From positions 496,001 to 560,000 of the forward strand of contig CALUTQ010000002.1 of assembly GCA_944323745.1 (NCBI GenBank): a stretch of 64,000 bases of DNA, written 5' to 3'. How positions within the stretch are numbered: the first letter of the stretch is position 1; the number at the start of each line of letters is the position of its first letter. This stretch comes from Candidatus Avelusimicrobium pullarium (GTDB taxonomy: Bacteria > Elusimicrobiota > Elusimicrobia > Elusimicrobiales > Elusimicrobiaceae). The position numbers were made by a program, and so were the translations under genes. Shown here one piece after another: positions 51,720 to 59,459 of the stretch. Below the pieces are notes generated by a model. That model saw only the letters and a program-made list of their open reading frames with translations. It was not told the DNA's origin and searched no databases.

Positions 51720-51816
51720 AAAAAAACCTCACAAGGCGTTCACTACCGCCTCGCATAGGTTTTATTGAATCTCTTTTGGGCACTGTTGCACCTGAGGCCC
51801 GGGCGATTCTTTCCTT
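51720..51816 (-). ncRNA. Candidate small RNA or leader with terminator upstream of rpsF
   Basis: An extended -10 (TGTTATAAT, 51823-51830) predicts a start near 51,816. The transcript of about 97 bases contains a GAATC / GATTC pair enclosing a GGGC / GCCC pair, then a strong terminator hairpin (AACCT...GCGAGGCG / CGCCTTGTGAGGTT) and seven Ts. It ends 38 bases before rpsF. It could be an independent sRNA or a regulatory leader with attenuation. S6:S18-type leaders are known for rpsF operons, but I cannot match the motif by eye. Confidence 0.45.
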
Positions 51817-51866
51817 AAGGTTATTATAACAATTTTACAGCAAAAGAGGCAACACAAAACTTTACG

Positions 51867-52409
51867 CTACAATCTGTATTGGGCAATTGTGGAACCCATA
51901 GAAGAAACGGTAGTTACAAACGTTCCCCCCATTGACTTGCAAACGCCTTCGGCCACATCGTTGGTGTCCGTCTTGGCCATACAATACAAATTGGGATAAC
52001 GTACATAAAAATACAAATCAGTGATAGGATCCATCTGAAAAGTGGCATTTAAATTGGTATGCTGAATGTTAAAACCGGCACTTTTAAACTTTTCCAGAGG
52101 CTCACCATTTCCATTGCTGGTAAACTCGTAATTGTCTATATCATATTCCCAGCCCATATCTTCCAACTTTTCGCAGTTGCCGCCGGCCATTAAGTCCAAA
52201 GCGCACAAATCTTTAAAATGTTTGGCAAAAACATACAGTTGAGCCGTTTTAGATTTCAGCACCGCTTTTTCATACTGCGGCAGGGCAATAGCCGCCAAAA
52301 TGCCGATAATCAGCACCACCACCAAAAGCTCAATAAGCGTAAAACCACTAAATTTGCTTTTTACGGGTCTTTCTACGTTGGGAATGTTTTTTTGATAAAT
52401 TTTGCTCAT
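51867..52409 (-). CDS. Type IV pilin with start-codon hairpin
   Basis: A 180-residue pilin from the ATG at 52409. The leader is unusually long (MSKIYQKNIPNVERPVKSKF) before SGFTLIELLVVVLIIGILAA. The mature part has two Cys pairs (LCALDLMAGGNC and YCMAK with VCKSMGGTF). The start codon sits in the loop of a perfect 19-base inverted repeat, preceded by TTGACT-16-TAAATT placed so that +1 is the start codon. The nearly identical arrangement occurs at the pilin at 63,222. A TTG at 52415 is part of the hairpin and rejected. Confidence 0.93.
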   Translation of the reverse strand: MSKIYQKNIPNVERPVKSKFSGFTLIELLVVVLIIGILAAIALPQYEKAVLKSKTAQLYVFAKHFKDLCALDLMAGGNCEKLEDMGWEYDIDNYEFTSNGNGEPLEKFKSAGFNIQHTNLNATFQMDPITDLYFYVRYPNLYCMAKTDTNDVAEGVCKSMGGTFVTTVSSMGSTIAQYRL

Positions 52410-52430
52410 AGGCAAAATTTATCAAAAAAA
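52387..52430 (-). repeat. Perfect inverted repeat around a pilin start codon
   Basis: Arms of 19 bases (52387-52405 and 52412-52430; TTTTTTTGATAAATTTTGC and its complement) with a six-base loop containing the ATG. The upstream arm includes the -10 TAAATT (52416-52421); TTGACT lies at 52443-52438. Confidence 0.9.
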
Positions 52431-52532
52431 AAAAACAAGTCAAGGCATTCCAGCAAGCGCGTTTTGCCAAACGGCACCTTTGTCACCAAATCAGGCAAAT
52501 AAGAATTAAAAAAATCTGAAGAGCCAGAGAAA

Positions 52533-52760
52533 TTACTCCCTCAGCAGGAAGATTTTGGCCGGAGAGGTAGCCCCTTTAATAAGGAAAAGTTTATTTTCCG
52601 CCACGCCCAAATGCGCCGCCAAGGCCGCACGCACGGCGGCATTGGCCAAACCGCGTTCGGCAGGGGCTTTGACCCAAATTTCAAAAGTGTCGGCGGACTT
52701 TGGCAGCAGTTTTTCTTTTTTTTCACCGGCGTGCACTTTTACTTTTATATACCTTTCCAT
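52533..52760 (-). CDS. DUF167 (YggU) family protein
   Basis: A 75-residue DUF167 protein: IKVKVHAGEKKEKLLPKSAD, VKAPAERGLANAAVRAALAA and FLIKGATSPAKIFLL fit the family. Function unknown. TAAAAT lies six bases (AAGCCT) before the ATG with no ribosome site, predicting leaderless translation. A weak hairpin and T run follow the stop. Confidence 0.85.
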   Translation of the reverse strand: MERYIKVKVHAGEKKEKLLPKSADTFEIWVKAPAERGLANAAVRAALAAHLGVAENKLFLIKGATSPAKIFLLRE

Positions 52761-52766
52761 AGGCTT

Positions 52767-52772
52767 ATTTTA
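52767..52772 (-). promoter_or_regulatory. -10 element of the DUF167 gene (leaderless)
   Basis: TAAAAT then AAGCCT and ATG at 52760. Confidence 0.6.
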
Positions 52773-52795
52773 CTTTTTTTATTTTTATTCTAAAA

Positions 52796-52830
52796 CAAAA
52801 ACGGGGGCAAACTTGCGTTTGTCCCCGTTT
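52796..52830 (-). terminator. Terminator of gpmI
   Basis: Minus-strand ACGGGGACAAAC GCAA GTTTGCCCCCGT followed by TTTT, 16 bases after the gpmI stop. Confidence 0.9.
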
Positions 52831-52845
52831 GATACGGCAGTGAAT

Positions 52846-54393
52846 TTATTTTTCAATCAGGCTCTTGGCAGTCATATCGGCCGGTTTTTTAAGGCCCATT
52901 ACCTGCAGAACCGTTACGGCTATATCGCCCAAGTTGCCCGTGGCGGCCATTTTGGCTTTGGCGTCGTCGGGGTTGACATAGACGAAATCTACCAGATTGG
53001 TCGTATGCGCCGTTTTGGGCATATTGATTTTTTCGTCCCACATTTCTTCGGCGTTGCCGTGGTCGGCCGTAATCATTACGGCATAACCCTTGGACAGGGC
53101 GGCTTCGGTCACTTTACCCACACATTCGTCCACCACTTCAATGGCTTTGACGACGGAATTAAAGTTGCCGGTATGGCCCACCATATCGCCGTTGGCAAAG
53201 TTAATGACAATAAAGTCATACTTGCCGCCTTCCACCTGTTTGACGGCTTCGTCCGCCACGCGGTAGGCTTCCATTTCCGGATGTTCGGCAAAGGTGGCGG
53301 GATCAAAACGCCCCTTAATTTCAATGCGGTCTTCGCCTTTATACGGTTGAATTTGCTTGCCGTTAAAGAACGAAGTGACGTGTTTAAATTTTTGCGTTTC
53401 GGCCAGGCGCAGCTGCTTCAGGCCTGCGTCGGAAATGACCTGCCCCAGCAGGTTATCCATACCGCCGCCGTCGGTCATAGACGGCAGGGCATTATAGGGG
53501 AAGGAATCATAATATTTGGTCAGCCCGCAGTACACACACGGCACGCGGTTGATTTTGCCCGGATAAGCGGGGTCAATAAACGCTTTGGTCAGCTGAATGG
53601 CGCGGTCTTGGCGGAAGTTAAAGAAAATCACGCTGTCGCCTTCGCTCATTCCTTTATAGTCCCCCAATACCGTAGGCGGAATATATTCGTCTACCATCGG
53701 GCCGCCGTCGGGCGTTTTGAGGGTGTCATAGTCGGTCTGTACGGCTTCTTCGGCCGTGGCGGCGTGAGCGCCCTGGGCGTGCACAATCAGGTTATAGGCT
53801 TTGTCGGTCAGTTCCCAGTTTTCGCTGCGGTCCATAGCATAGTAGCGGCCCTGAATAGTGGCAATTTGCCCTACGCCGCATTGTTTGATGACGTCTTCCA
53901 ACTTGCGGATAAACCCGATGGAAGATTTCGGCGGCGTGTCGCGTCCGTCGGAGAAAAAGTGAATATATACCTGTTTAATGCCTTTTCCGGCGGCGTATTT
54001 TAAAATAGCAAATAAATGGTCCTGATGCGCGTGGACGCCTTCGTCCTGCACCAAGCCCATTACGTGCAGCGCTTTATGGTTATTAAGGCAGTTGTCAATT
54101 ACGGCCGAAAACGCAGCCGACTTAAACAAAGAACCGTCTTCAATGGTGTCTTTAAGGCGTTTGAGTTCCTGCACCACAATGCGCCCCGCCCCCATATTCA
54201 GGTGACCCACTTCCGAAGAGCCCATATAGCCTGCAGGCAACCCCACCTGCTCGCCGGACGCTTCAATTTGCGTATGCGGCCACGCAGCCAGATATTTGTC
54301 CATATTCGGCGTTTTGGCGTTGCTGACGGCATTGTATTTGCCGGGTTTGGCGTCACCCCAGCCGTCGCGAATAATTAAAACTACTTTTTTCAT
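52846..54393 (-). CDS. gpmI: Cofactor-independent phosphoglycerate mutase
   Basis: A 515-residue GpmI from the ATG at 54393, which has AAGGAG seven bases upstream; a longer frame from 54468 overlaps the promoter region. IIRDGWGDAKPGKYNAVSN, nucleophile Ser-60 in GYMGSSEVGHLNMGAGR, HFFSDGRDTPPKS, and MITADHGNAEEMWD for the two-metal site are present. It interconverts 3- and 2-phosphoglycerate with manganese in glycolysis. TATAAT near 54,440 and a GTGACG 18 bases upstream form a plausible promoter. Confidence 0.96.
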   Translation of the reverse strand: MKKVVLIIRDGWGDAKPGKYNAVSNAKTPNMDKYLAAWPHTQIEASGEQVGLPAGYMGSSEVGHLNMGAGRIVVQELKRLKDTIEDGSLFKSAAFSAVIDNCLNNHKALHVMGLVQDEGVHAHQDHLFAILKYAAGKGIKQVYIHFFSDGRDTPPKSSIGFIRKLEDVIKQCGVGQIATIQGRYYAMDRSENWELTDKAYNLIVHAQGAHAATAEEAVQTDYDTLKTPDGGPMVDEYIPPTVLGDYKGMSEGDSVIFFNFRQDRAIQLTKAFIDPAYPGKINRVPCVYCGLTKYYDSFPYNALPSMTDGGGMDNLLGQVISDAGLKQLRLAETQKFKHVTSFFNGKQIQPYKGEDRIEIKGRFDPATFAEHPEMEAYRVADEAVKQVEGGKYDFIVINFANGDMVGHTGNFNSVVKAIEVVDECVGKVTEAALSKGYAVMITADHGNAEEMWDEKINMPKTAHTTNLVDFVYVNPDDAKAKMAATGNLGDIAVTVLQVMGLKKPADMTAKSLIEK

Positions 54394-54464
54394 AAAACAC
54401 TCCTTAATATGCCGCGCAAAGCGGCCCTGATTACTTATATTATATGAAAGTGTCCGCCTGTCCG

Positions 54465-55076
54465 TCACGGCAGGGGCGTCAGTCCCAGCACGGCCGTGGC
54501 GTGGCGTTTAAACTGATATTGCTGTAATTCTTCCAGCGTGCGCACGCCGCAGCGGGCAAACTCGTGCAAAAAGTTATACAGAATTTTTTCCGTCATACGC
54601 ACGTCTGCCATAGCGCGGTGGGCGCCTTCTGCGCTGATGCCCAGCGAAGCGGCTATAACGCCCAAATTGTTGCGGTGGAAGCGGCCGTTTTTGCGGGCCA
54701 ATTTCAGCGTATCCACCACCGGATAGTGCGGCAAGCGCAGCCCGCAGGAGGCGGTTTCGTTATCTAAAAAAGAGAGGTCAAACTCGGCATTGTGCGCCAC
54801 TAATACGCAGCCGTCCAAAAGAGCCAAAAGACGCGGCAAAATATCGGCAAAAGACGGGGCGTCTTTTACCATTTCATTGGTAATGCCGTGTATGGCTATT
54901 ACGTCGGGGTGCATAGGCATACCGGGGTTTAACAGGGTGGAAAATTCTTCCAGCCGGCGGCCATTTTGGCTGACGGAGACGGCAATTTCGCATATTTTGC
55001 CGCCTTCCTTCGGGGAAAGACCGGTCGTTTCGGTATCTAAACAGGCAAATTTTACTTCAGTAAGCGGTGTTGTCAT
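54465..55076 (-). CDS. DnaQ-like 3'-5' exonuclease
   Basis: A 203-residue DEDD exonuclease from the ATG at 55076, which overlaps the upstream stop as ATGA. ExoI FACLDTETTGLSPKEG, ExoII LVAHNAEFDLSFLDN and ExoIII HRAMADVRMTEKIL are intact. It resembles the epsilon subunit of DNA polymerase III or related proofreading/RNase T exonucleases; which one is not decidable from this window. A longer frame to 55394 runs through the membrane protein gene in another frame and is rejected. Confidence 0.93.
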   Translation of the reverse strand: MTTPLTEVKFACLDTETTGLSPKEGGKICEIAVSVSQNGRRLEEFSTLLNPGMPMHPDVIAIHGITNEMVKDAPSFADILPRLLALLDGCVLVAHNAEFDLSFLDNETASCGLRLPHYPVVDTLKLARKNGRFHRNNLGVIAASLGISAEGAHRAMADVRMTEKILYNFLHEFARCGVRTLEELQQYQFKRHATAVLGLTPLP

Positions 55077-55783
55077 TGCAAAAAGAAACTCCATTTTACC
55101 AGTAACCCTACCGCCATAGAACCGAATGCGCTGAAATACAGCGCAAAGCGCGAAAAATCCATCAGCCGGTTTTGCCGTGCCATACGGCAGGCCCACAGCC
55201 ATACCGCACACCACAGCACCCAGCGCCAGCCGGGCAGCAAGGTCATCAGATAAAAAATCAGGCGCATAAGCATTGTTACAAAACTTTCGTCCATCGTGGG
55301 CACATCGCGGCCGTACCAATCTTGTTCCGTCATAAAAATAAATACGCTGAACATTTTGGTAACTACCAGCAGGCCCACCGCAAACACAAACCACGGCTCA
55401 GCCATCAGGTTGCCCGTTTCATAAAGCACCTTGGTCGGCGCACAAAGCAGAATAAACAAAAGCGCCAGCACATCGTGTATAACAAACGTAAGAATATGCC
55501 CTTTTTGCTGGCCGGCCCGATAGACCATCATTTTGTTGTTGGTGGCTTCAAACAAAGCAAACGCCGCCACACATATCACGGCCGGCAACGGCCAAAGCCC
55601 CAGCAAGGGCCACGGGATATTTAAATAAGGCCAGGTCAATGCACCGCCGATTAAAAAATAAGCGGCTACCTGCAACCCCCAAGCCAGCAGCGGCCGGCGG
55701 TCCCGCCAGGAAAAGAAAGTTTGATTGTAAAATAAAACCGCACAAATATAATACGCCAGCACTAAACGCCAGAAAACGCTCAT
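55073..55783 (-). CDS. Polytopic membrane protein, unknown
   Basis: A 236-residue protein with about seven hydrophobic helices. HILTFVIHDVLALLFILL, FVFAVGLLVVTKMFSVFIFM and FMTEQDWYGRDVPTMDESFV are striking but do not identify a family to me. It starts four bases before the kinase stop and ends in the exonuclease start, so the three genes are translationally coupled. I give no function. Confidence 0.8.
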   Translation of the reverse strand: MSVFWRLVLAYYICAVLFYNQTFFSWRDRRPLLAWGLQVAAYFLIGGALTWPYLNIPWPLLGLWPLPAVICVAAFALFEATNNKMMVYRAGQQKGHILTFVIHDVLALLFILLCAPTKVLYETGNLMAEPWFVFAVGLLVVTKMFSVFIFMTEQDWYGRDVPTMDESFVTMLMRLIFYLMTLLPGWRWVLWCAVWLWACRMARQNRLMDFSRFALYFSAFGSMAVGLLVKWSFFLQ

Positions 55784-57492
55784 TTTTCCTCCTTAGGCAA
55801 ACGCAAAATAAACGTACTGCCCTGCCCGGGCAAAGACTGCACCGTCAAGTCGCCCCCGTGGGCGCGGGCCAGCTGGCGGCTGATAAAAAGCCCCAGTCCG
55901 TAACCTTCGGCCGTTTCGTCCACCTGGCGGTATTTTTCAAAAACTTCGCGGCATTGTTTTTCGTCCATTCCTTTGCCGCTGTCACGCACGGAAACGACCG
56001 TCTGGCCGTTTTCTTCGTACGCCTGTGTTTCTATAAAACCCTGTTGGGTAAATTTGACCGCATTGGAAAGCAAATTGGTCACAATACGCCGCAGCAGTTT
56101 CGGGTCGGCCCAAGCCGTTACGTTCTGGTCACAGGTCAGCTCCAGCCGCAAATTTTTTTCTTTGGCGGCCGGCTCTATAGTATGCAGCACATTTTGCAAA
56201 AGCGGCCGCACCGAAAGATTTTGCCGCTGCGGCAGCGTCATACCGGCCTGCACGCGGGAAACGGCCAATACGTCTTCCAAAAGAGACGACAAATTCTGTG
56301 TGCCTTCTTTCATACGCTGCAAATATTCTTTTTTTTGTTCTTCCGTAGCTTTGCCGCTGGAAAGCAGATAAATATATCCCTGCAAGCCAAGCAGCGGTGC
56401 GCGCAAATCGTGTGCAACGGAACGGAAAATCTGTTCTTTCATTTCGCTGACTTGGTTTTTAATCTGCAAAGCCTGATAATCTTTTAAATCTGCCGTCATT
56501 TTATTAAAAGAAACAATCAGCTGTTGCAGTTCCCCCCAGCCGGCGTCTTCGTTTACCCGGTGGTCCAAATTGCCGCGGCTAACTTCCCGCGCGCCTTGCG
56601 CCAGTGCGGCAATCGGCTCACCCAAACTGCGCGAAAACGTCAGCGCCCCAAAATAAGCCAGCGTGGCGATAGCCAGCAAAAACAAAAAAATCACAATGTT
56701 AGAAAAATACAGGCTGCGCAAGGCTTCTTCCCGCGGTTGCAAGACGGTTATATACACGCCCAACGGCGCCGCCGATGCATACGCCCCCACCATAACGCCG
56801 TTTTGGGAAGGCAGTTTTTTGATAAACCGGTTTTTGTTTTCAAACACTTTTTGCAAATCGGCCGCGTTTACACCCGGCTGCCATTGAAAGGGAAGCAAAA
56901 ATAAATTGCCGTCCGCGGCGGCCAAATACACTTGCCCCGTACGGCCAATGCGCATTTGCTGCAGCCGGTCCAACAGTTCATACAAGCTTAATATCCCGTA
57001 TAAAAAACGCCCGTCCGCCAGCGGATAAACGAACTCCGCCACCGGCGCGGCGGCCGTAGGCTGCAAGGCCGTCAAATAAATACGCGGGTTTGCGGCCATA
57101 TCGTTTAAGGAAGCATCCGCGCTTAAATCTATTTTTTCGCCGGGTTCGGCGTCTGTGCCGCGGCGCACACGCAGTTGCTCGCGGCCGTTTTGGTCCAATA
57201 CGGCCAAGAGCACGAAATCGGGGTTGGTATCCAGCGCGTTTGCAAGCAGGGCAGATACGTCTTGTTTTTTATCGGACAAAAAAGGAATCTGCCGGCTGAA
57301 AGCCAGGCGCCAGTTTAGCTCCTCCGTATAATGGTTGATGTTGTAGGAAACAATTTCCGCCAGATTGTAATGCGTCTCCAAGATATTGTCCTGCTGACGG
57401 TTCTGATAGTAGGCAAGCAGCAGCGCCATGGGAATAAGCGGCATAAGCACCACGGTCAGAAAAAGTTTAAAAAGTTTAGAAAATATGGACAT
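55780..57492 (-). CDS. Membrane sensor histidine kinase
   Basis: A 570-residue kinase from the ATG at 57492. Helix 1 (LFLTVVLMPLIPMALLLAYY) and helix 2 (VIFLFLLAIATLAYFGAL, about 280) enclose a periplasmic Cache-like sensor; HAMP, then HisKA FRSVAHDLRAPLLGLQGY (His about 360) and ATPase boxes NLLSNAVKFT, VRDSGKGMD and YGLGLFISRQL follow. No response regulator is adjacent. TGCTATAAT ends ten bases before the ATG, giving a leader of about four bases. It is divergent from the exported CMD-fold gene. Confidence 0.9.
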   Translation of the reverse strand: MSIFSKLFKLFLTVVLMPLIPMALLLAYYQNRQQDNILETHYNLAEIVSYNINHYTEELNWRLAFSRQIPFLSDKKQDVSALLANALDTNPDFVLLAVLDQNGREQLRVRRGTDAEPGEKIDLSADASLNDMAANPRIYLTALQPTAAAPVAEFVYPLADGRFLYGILSLYELLDRLQQMRIGRTGQVYLAAADGNLFLLPFQWQPGVNAADLQKVFENKNRFIKKLPSQNGVMVGAYASAAPLGVYITVLQPREEALRSLYFSNIVIFLFLLAIATLAYFGALTFSRSLGEPIAALAQGAREVSRGNLDHRVNEDAGWGELQQLIVSFNKMTADLKDYQALQIKNQVSEMKEQIFRSVAHDLRAPLLGLQGYIYLLSSGKATEEQKKEYLQRMKEGTQNLSSLLEDVLAVSRVQAGMTLPQRQNLSVRPLLQNVLHTIEPAAKEKNLRLELTCDQNVTAWADPKLLRRIVTNLLSNAVKFTQQGFIETQAYEENGQTVVSVRDSGKGMDEKQCREVFEKYRQVDETAEGYGLGLFISRQLARAHGGDLTVQSLPGQGSTFILRLPKEEK

Positions 57493-57502
57493 ATCCTTAT
57501 TT

Positions 57503-57511
57503 ATTATAGCA
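57503..57511 (-). promoter_or_regulatory. Extended -10 of the kinase gene
   Basis: TTGCTATAAT (57503-57512) predicts transcription from about 57,496, only four bases before the ATG. An AAGG overlaps this spacing, so both leaderless and near-leaderless starts are possible. Confidence 0.6.
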
Positions 57512-57535
57512 ATTACACACCCCGCTTCGGCCCTA

Positions 57536-57566
57536 TTGACTTGGAGGGAACTCCAGCATTTATAAT
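57536..57566 (+). promoter_or_regulatory. Promoter and operator of the CMD-fold gene
   Basis: TTGACT (57536-57541) and TATAAT (57561-57566) with a 19-base spacer. The spacer holds a perfect inverted repeat TGGAG GGAA CTCCA (57542-57555), placed where a repressor or activator could act. Leader about 28 bases with AAGGAG before the ATG. Confidence 0.55.
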
Positions 57567-57600
57567 AACTATTATACCCCAACCCTGCAAGGAGAATACT

Positions 57601-58452
57601 ATGCAAAAAACAATACAATTTCTTTTACCTCTTTGTTTGCTGGCTTTGCAAAGCGTGCCGGCTTTTGCCGCAGACGAAAATAAAACCCGCGCACAAAAAG
57701 CCGACGAAACATTTAAACGCTTGTTTGCCGCGCAAAGGCAGGCCGACCCCACCGACCCGGAATTAATGCAAATACTGCAGGAGTTTATATTCGGCGAAGT
57801 GTTTTATATCGGCGATTTGGACGATAAAACCCGCGAACTGATTACCGTCGTTTCTTTAGCCAGCATCCAAACGCTGCCCCAATTAAAAGCCCATATCAAT
57901 GCGGCTTTAAATGTGGGCAACACCCCGCTGGCTGTGCGGGAAGCACTTTATTTATGTGCGCCGTTCATCGGCTTTCCGCGCACACTTAACGCCATTGCCG
58001 TGTTTAACGAAGTGGCAAAAGAACGCGGCATTCCCCTTCCTTTAAAAGACCAAGGCACCGTTTCCGACCAAACCCGCTATGCCAAAGGGCTTGAAATACA
58101 AACGCCTTTATACGGTGATGAAGTAAAAACCGCTATGGCGGCCTTGCCCGCACCCTATGCCGAAAAAGTGCCTTATATTTTAACTTCGTTTGCGTTTGGA
58201 GATTTTTATACCCGCAAAGGGTTAAGCGAAAAAGAAAAAGAACTGCTGGTGTTGGTCATTTTGGCCGCCGGCGGGGCCGACAAACAACTAAGCGCCCATA
58301 TTATAGGCAATTTTAAAGCGGGCAACAGTAAAGAAACCCTGCTGGCGGCTATGGTGCAGGCGATGCCTTATATCGGTATGCCCAATGCCTTAACGGCCAT
58401 CAACCTGATTAAAAACGCCGATGCAGCCAACTATAAACCTATTTACGATTAA
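57601..58452 (+). CDS. Exported protein with two carboxymuconolactone-decarboxylase domains
   Basis: A 283-residue protein with a signal peptide (FLLPLCLLALQSVPAFAA). Two PcaC-type domains follow: DDKTRELITVVSLASIQTLP with LKAHINAALNVGNTPLAVRE, and KEKELLVLVILAAGGADKQL with SAHIIGNFKAGNSKETLLAA, each ending in a (P)NALTAI-like segment. This fold includes gamma-carboxymuconolactone decarboxylases; exported two-domain members are common in gut bacteria and their substrate is usually unknown. AAGGAG precedes the ATG. It is single and ends at a strong terminator. Confidence 0.9.
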   Translation: MQKTIQFLLPLCLLALQSVPAFAADENKTRAQKADETFKRLFAAQRQADPTDPELMQILQEFIFGEVFYIGDLDDKTRELITVVSLASIQTLPQLKAHINAALNVGNTPLAVREALYLCAPFIGFPRTLNAIAVFNEVAKERGIPLPLKDQGTVSDQTRYAKGLEIQTPLYGDEVKTAMAALPAPYAEKVPYILTSFAFGDFYTRKGLSEKEKELLVLVILAAGGADKQLSAHIIGNFKAGNSKETLLAAMVQAMPYIGMPNALTAINLIKNADAANYKPIYD

Positions 58453-58471
58453 CCCGTTTCCGTTTGTATCT

Positions 58472-58494
58472 ACCCGCCGAAAGGCGGGTTTTTT
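58472..58494 (+). terminator. Terminator of the CMD-fold gene
   Basis: CCCGCC GAAA GGCGGG followed by TTTTTT. Confidence 0.93.
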
Positions 58495-58537
58495 ATGGGT
58501 CTAAAGGCCTAGTTTGTCTGGGCCGGGCCGACACATT

Positions 58538-58587
58538 AAAAACAGGTCCAAAAAACAACCGGTTTTGGGCCTTAAGACTCTGTTTTT
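58538..58587 (+). repeat. Nested inverted repeat in an intergenic region
   Basis: AAAAACAG (58538-58545) pairs with CTGTTTTT (58580-58587), enclosing GGTCCAAAA (58545-58553) and TTTTGGGCC (58563-58571). It lies between the CMD terminator and the small gene at 58,616. It may be a weak terminator or regulatory hairpin. Confidence 0.5.
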
Positions 58588-58615
58588 GTTCCGTCTAAAG
58601 CGATAGACTAATAAT

Positions 58616-58882
58616 ATGAAATACGCTTGGGAACAAATCAAAAGAAACATTCTGCTCTATACCTATCGCCGGCGGGTAAACGCCTTACGTTCGTACCTGA
58701 CAAAAGCGGCCGTGGTAGATTTGAGCGCCAACGAACAAGATTTTATTGATTTTCAAACGAACCGTATGCTGCAGCGCAAAACCGCCCGCCAACGCCGGCT
58801 GGACCCTTCGCAAGATTGGACGGCGTCTTTGCCGTATATGCCCCGCCGCGGAAGCGCCCACGCTGTCTATACGGCCCGTTAA
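58616..58882 (+). CDS. Small basic protein, unknown
   Basis: Eighty-eight residues rich in Arg, Lys and Gln (for example RMLQRKTARQRRLDPSQD), with an N-terminal helix MKYAWEQIKRNILLYTYRRR. No family recognised. TAGACT stands six bases before the ATG with no ribosome site, consistent with leaderless expression. A GC-rich terminator follows. It could be a nucleic-acid-binding protein from its charge, but this is only inference. Confidence 0.5.
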   Translation: MKYAWEQIKRNILLYTYRRRVNALRSYLTKAAVVDLSANEQDFIDFQTNRMLQRKTARQRRLDPSQDWTASLPYMPRRGSAHAVYTAR

Positions 58883-58920
58883 GGCTTACAGCCGCACCGA
58901 TTAACATTCATCACCTCCTC

Positions 58921-58950
58921 CCCCGCGCTTTACCGCGCGGGGTTCTTTTT
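58921..58950 (+). terminator. Terminator of the small basic protein gene
   Basis: CCCCGCGC TTTACC GCGCGGGG followed by TTCTTTTT. Confidence 0.9.
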
Positions 58951-59011
58951 GCTATAAAATAAATTTGTTATGTAGGGCCTGCGCATAAAACGCGGCCCGA
59001 CCGTTAAAAAT

Positions 59012-59347
59012 ATGATGGAATTAATTACCCAATACCCTGCAGAATGGGCCTATATTTGGCTTATTTTTCAAGCTTACTGGCTGATTAAAATGAACCGCAA
59101 AGTTTGGTCCGTTTTGGGGTTTGCCCTTTTGCACGGCTGTTTTTTGTGGTTTATGCTGGCCTACCGCACGGAAATGACACCCCTTTACGGCTGGCACGGG
59201 CGCACATCGGACAATGCAATGTCTTCCTTCGGGCTTATTTTTTTAGCCTGGTTGGCACTGGCCGTGGTATATATGACAAAGGTTCTTTTGCTGCCGCGCA
59301 AACACCCCGCACCGTCGGCGGCAGACCGGCGCACGCCCCGCTCATAA
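59012..59347 (+). CDS. Small membrane protein, unknown
   Basis: A 111-residue protein with three hydrophobic helices: AYIWLIFQAYWLI (about 13-25), VLGFALLHGCFLWFMLAY (about 34-51) and SFGLIFLAWLALAVVYMTKV (about 72-91), and a basic Pro-rich tail. No family recognised. A TGCTATAAA element near 58,950 could supply a leader of about 50 bases; no clear ribosome site. It faces the etfA gene across a shared terminator. Confidence 0.6.
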   Translation: MMELITQYPAEWAYIWLIFQAYWLIKMNRKVWSVLGFALLHGCFLWFMLAYRTEMTPLYGWHGRTSDNAMSSFGLIFLAWLALAVVYMTKVLLLPRKHPAPSAADRRTPRS

Positions 59348-59414
59348 GGTTTTGTTTATCCTGCTAGCCGCCGCCACATACCCCGCCGCCGATAAAACAC
59401 ATTTTGCAAACAAT

Positions 59415-59445
59415 AAAAAACCCCGCTCGCAGGAGCGGGGTTTTA
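59415..59445 (-). terminator. Shared terminator between the small membrane protein and etfA
   Basis: CCCCGCTC GCAG GAGCGGGG flanked by AAAAAA on the left and TTTTA on the right, so it can work in both directions; on the minus strand it closes acd-etfBA. Confidence 0.85.
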
Positions 59446-59459
59446 GCATACGGAAAGAC

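Noticed and set aside
52424-52435. Twelve-base A tract taken as a sequencing or assembly artefact
   Set aside because: The same length and context recur exactly at 63,734-63,745, so it is more likely a real conserved promoter spacer.
54465-55394. Longer version of the DnaQ-like protein with about 106 extra residues
   Set aside because: The extension is read from the membrane protein gene in another frame; the ATGA overlap at 55076 gives the real start.
57331-57600. Longer N-terminus of the exported CMD-fold protein
   Set aside because: It would lie in the kinase gene and the divergent promoter region; the ATG at 57601 has AAGGAG and begins a clean signal peptide.
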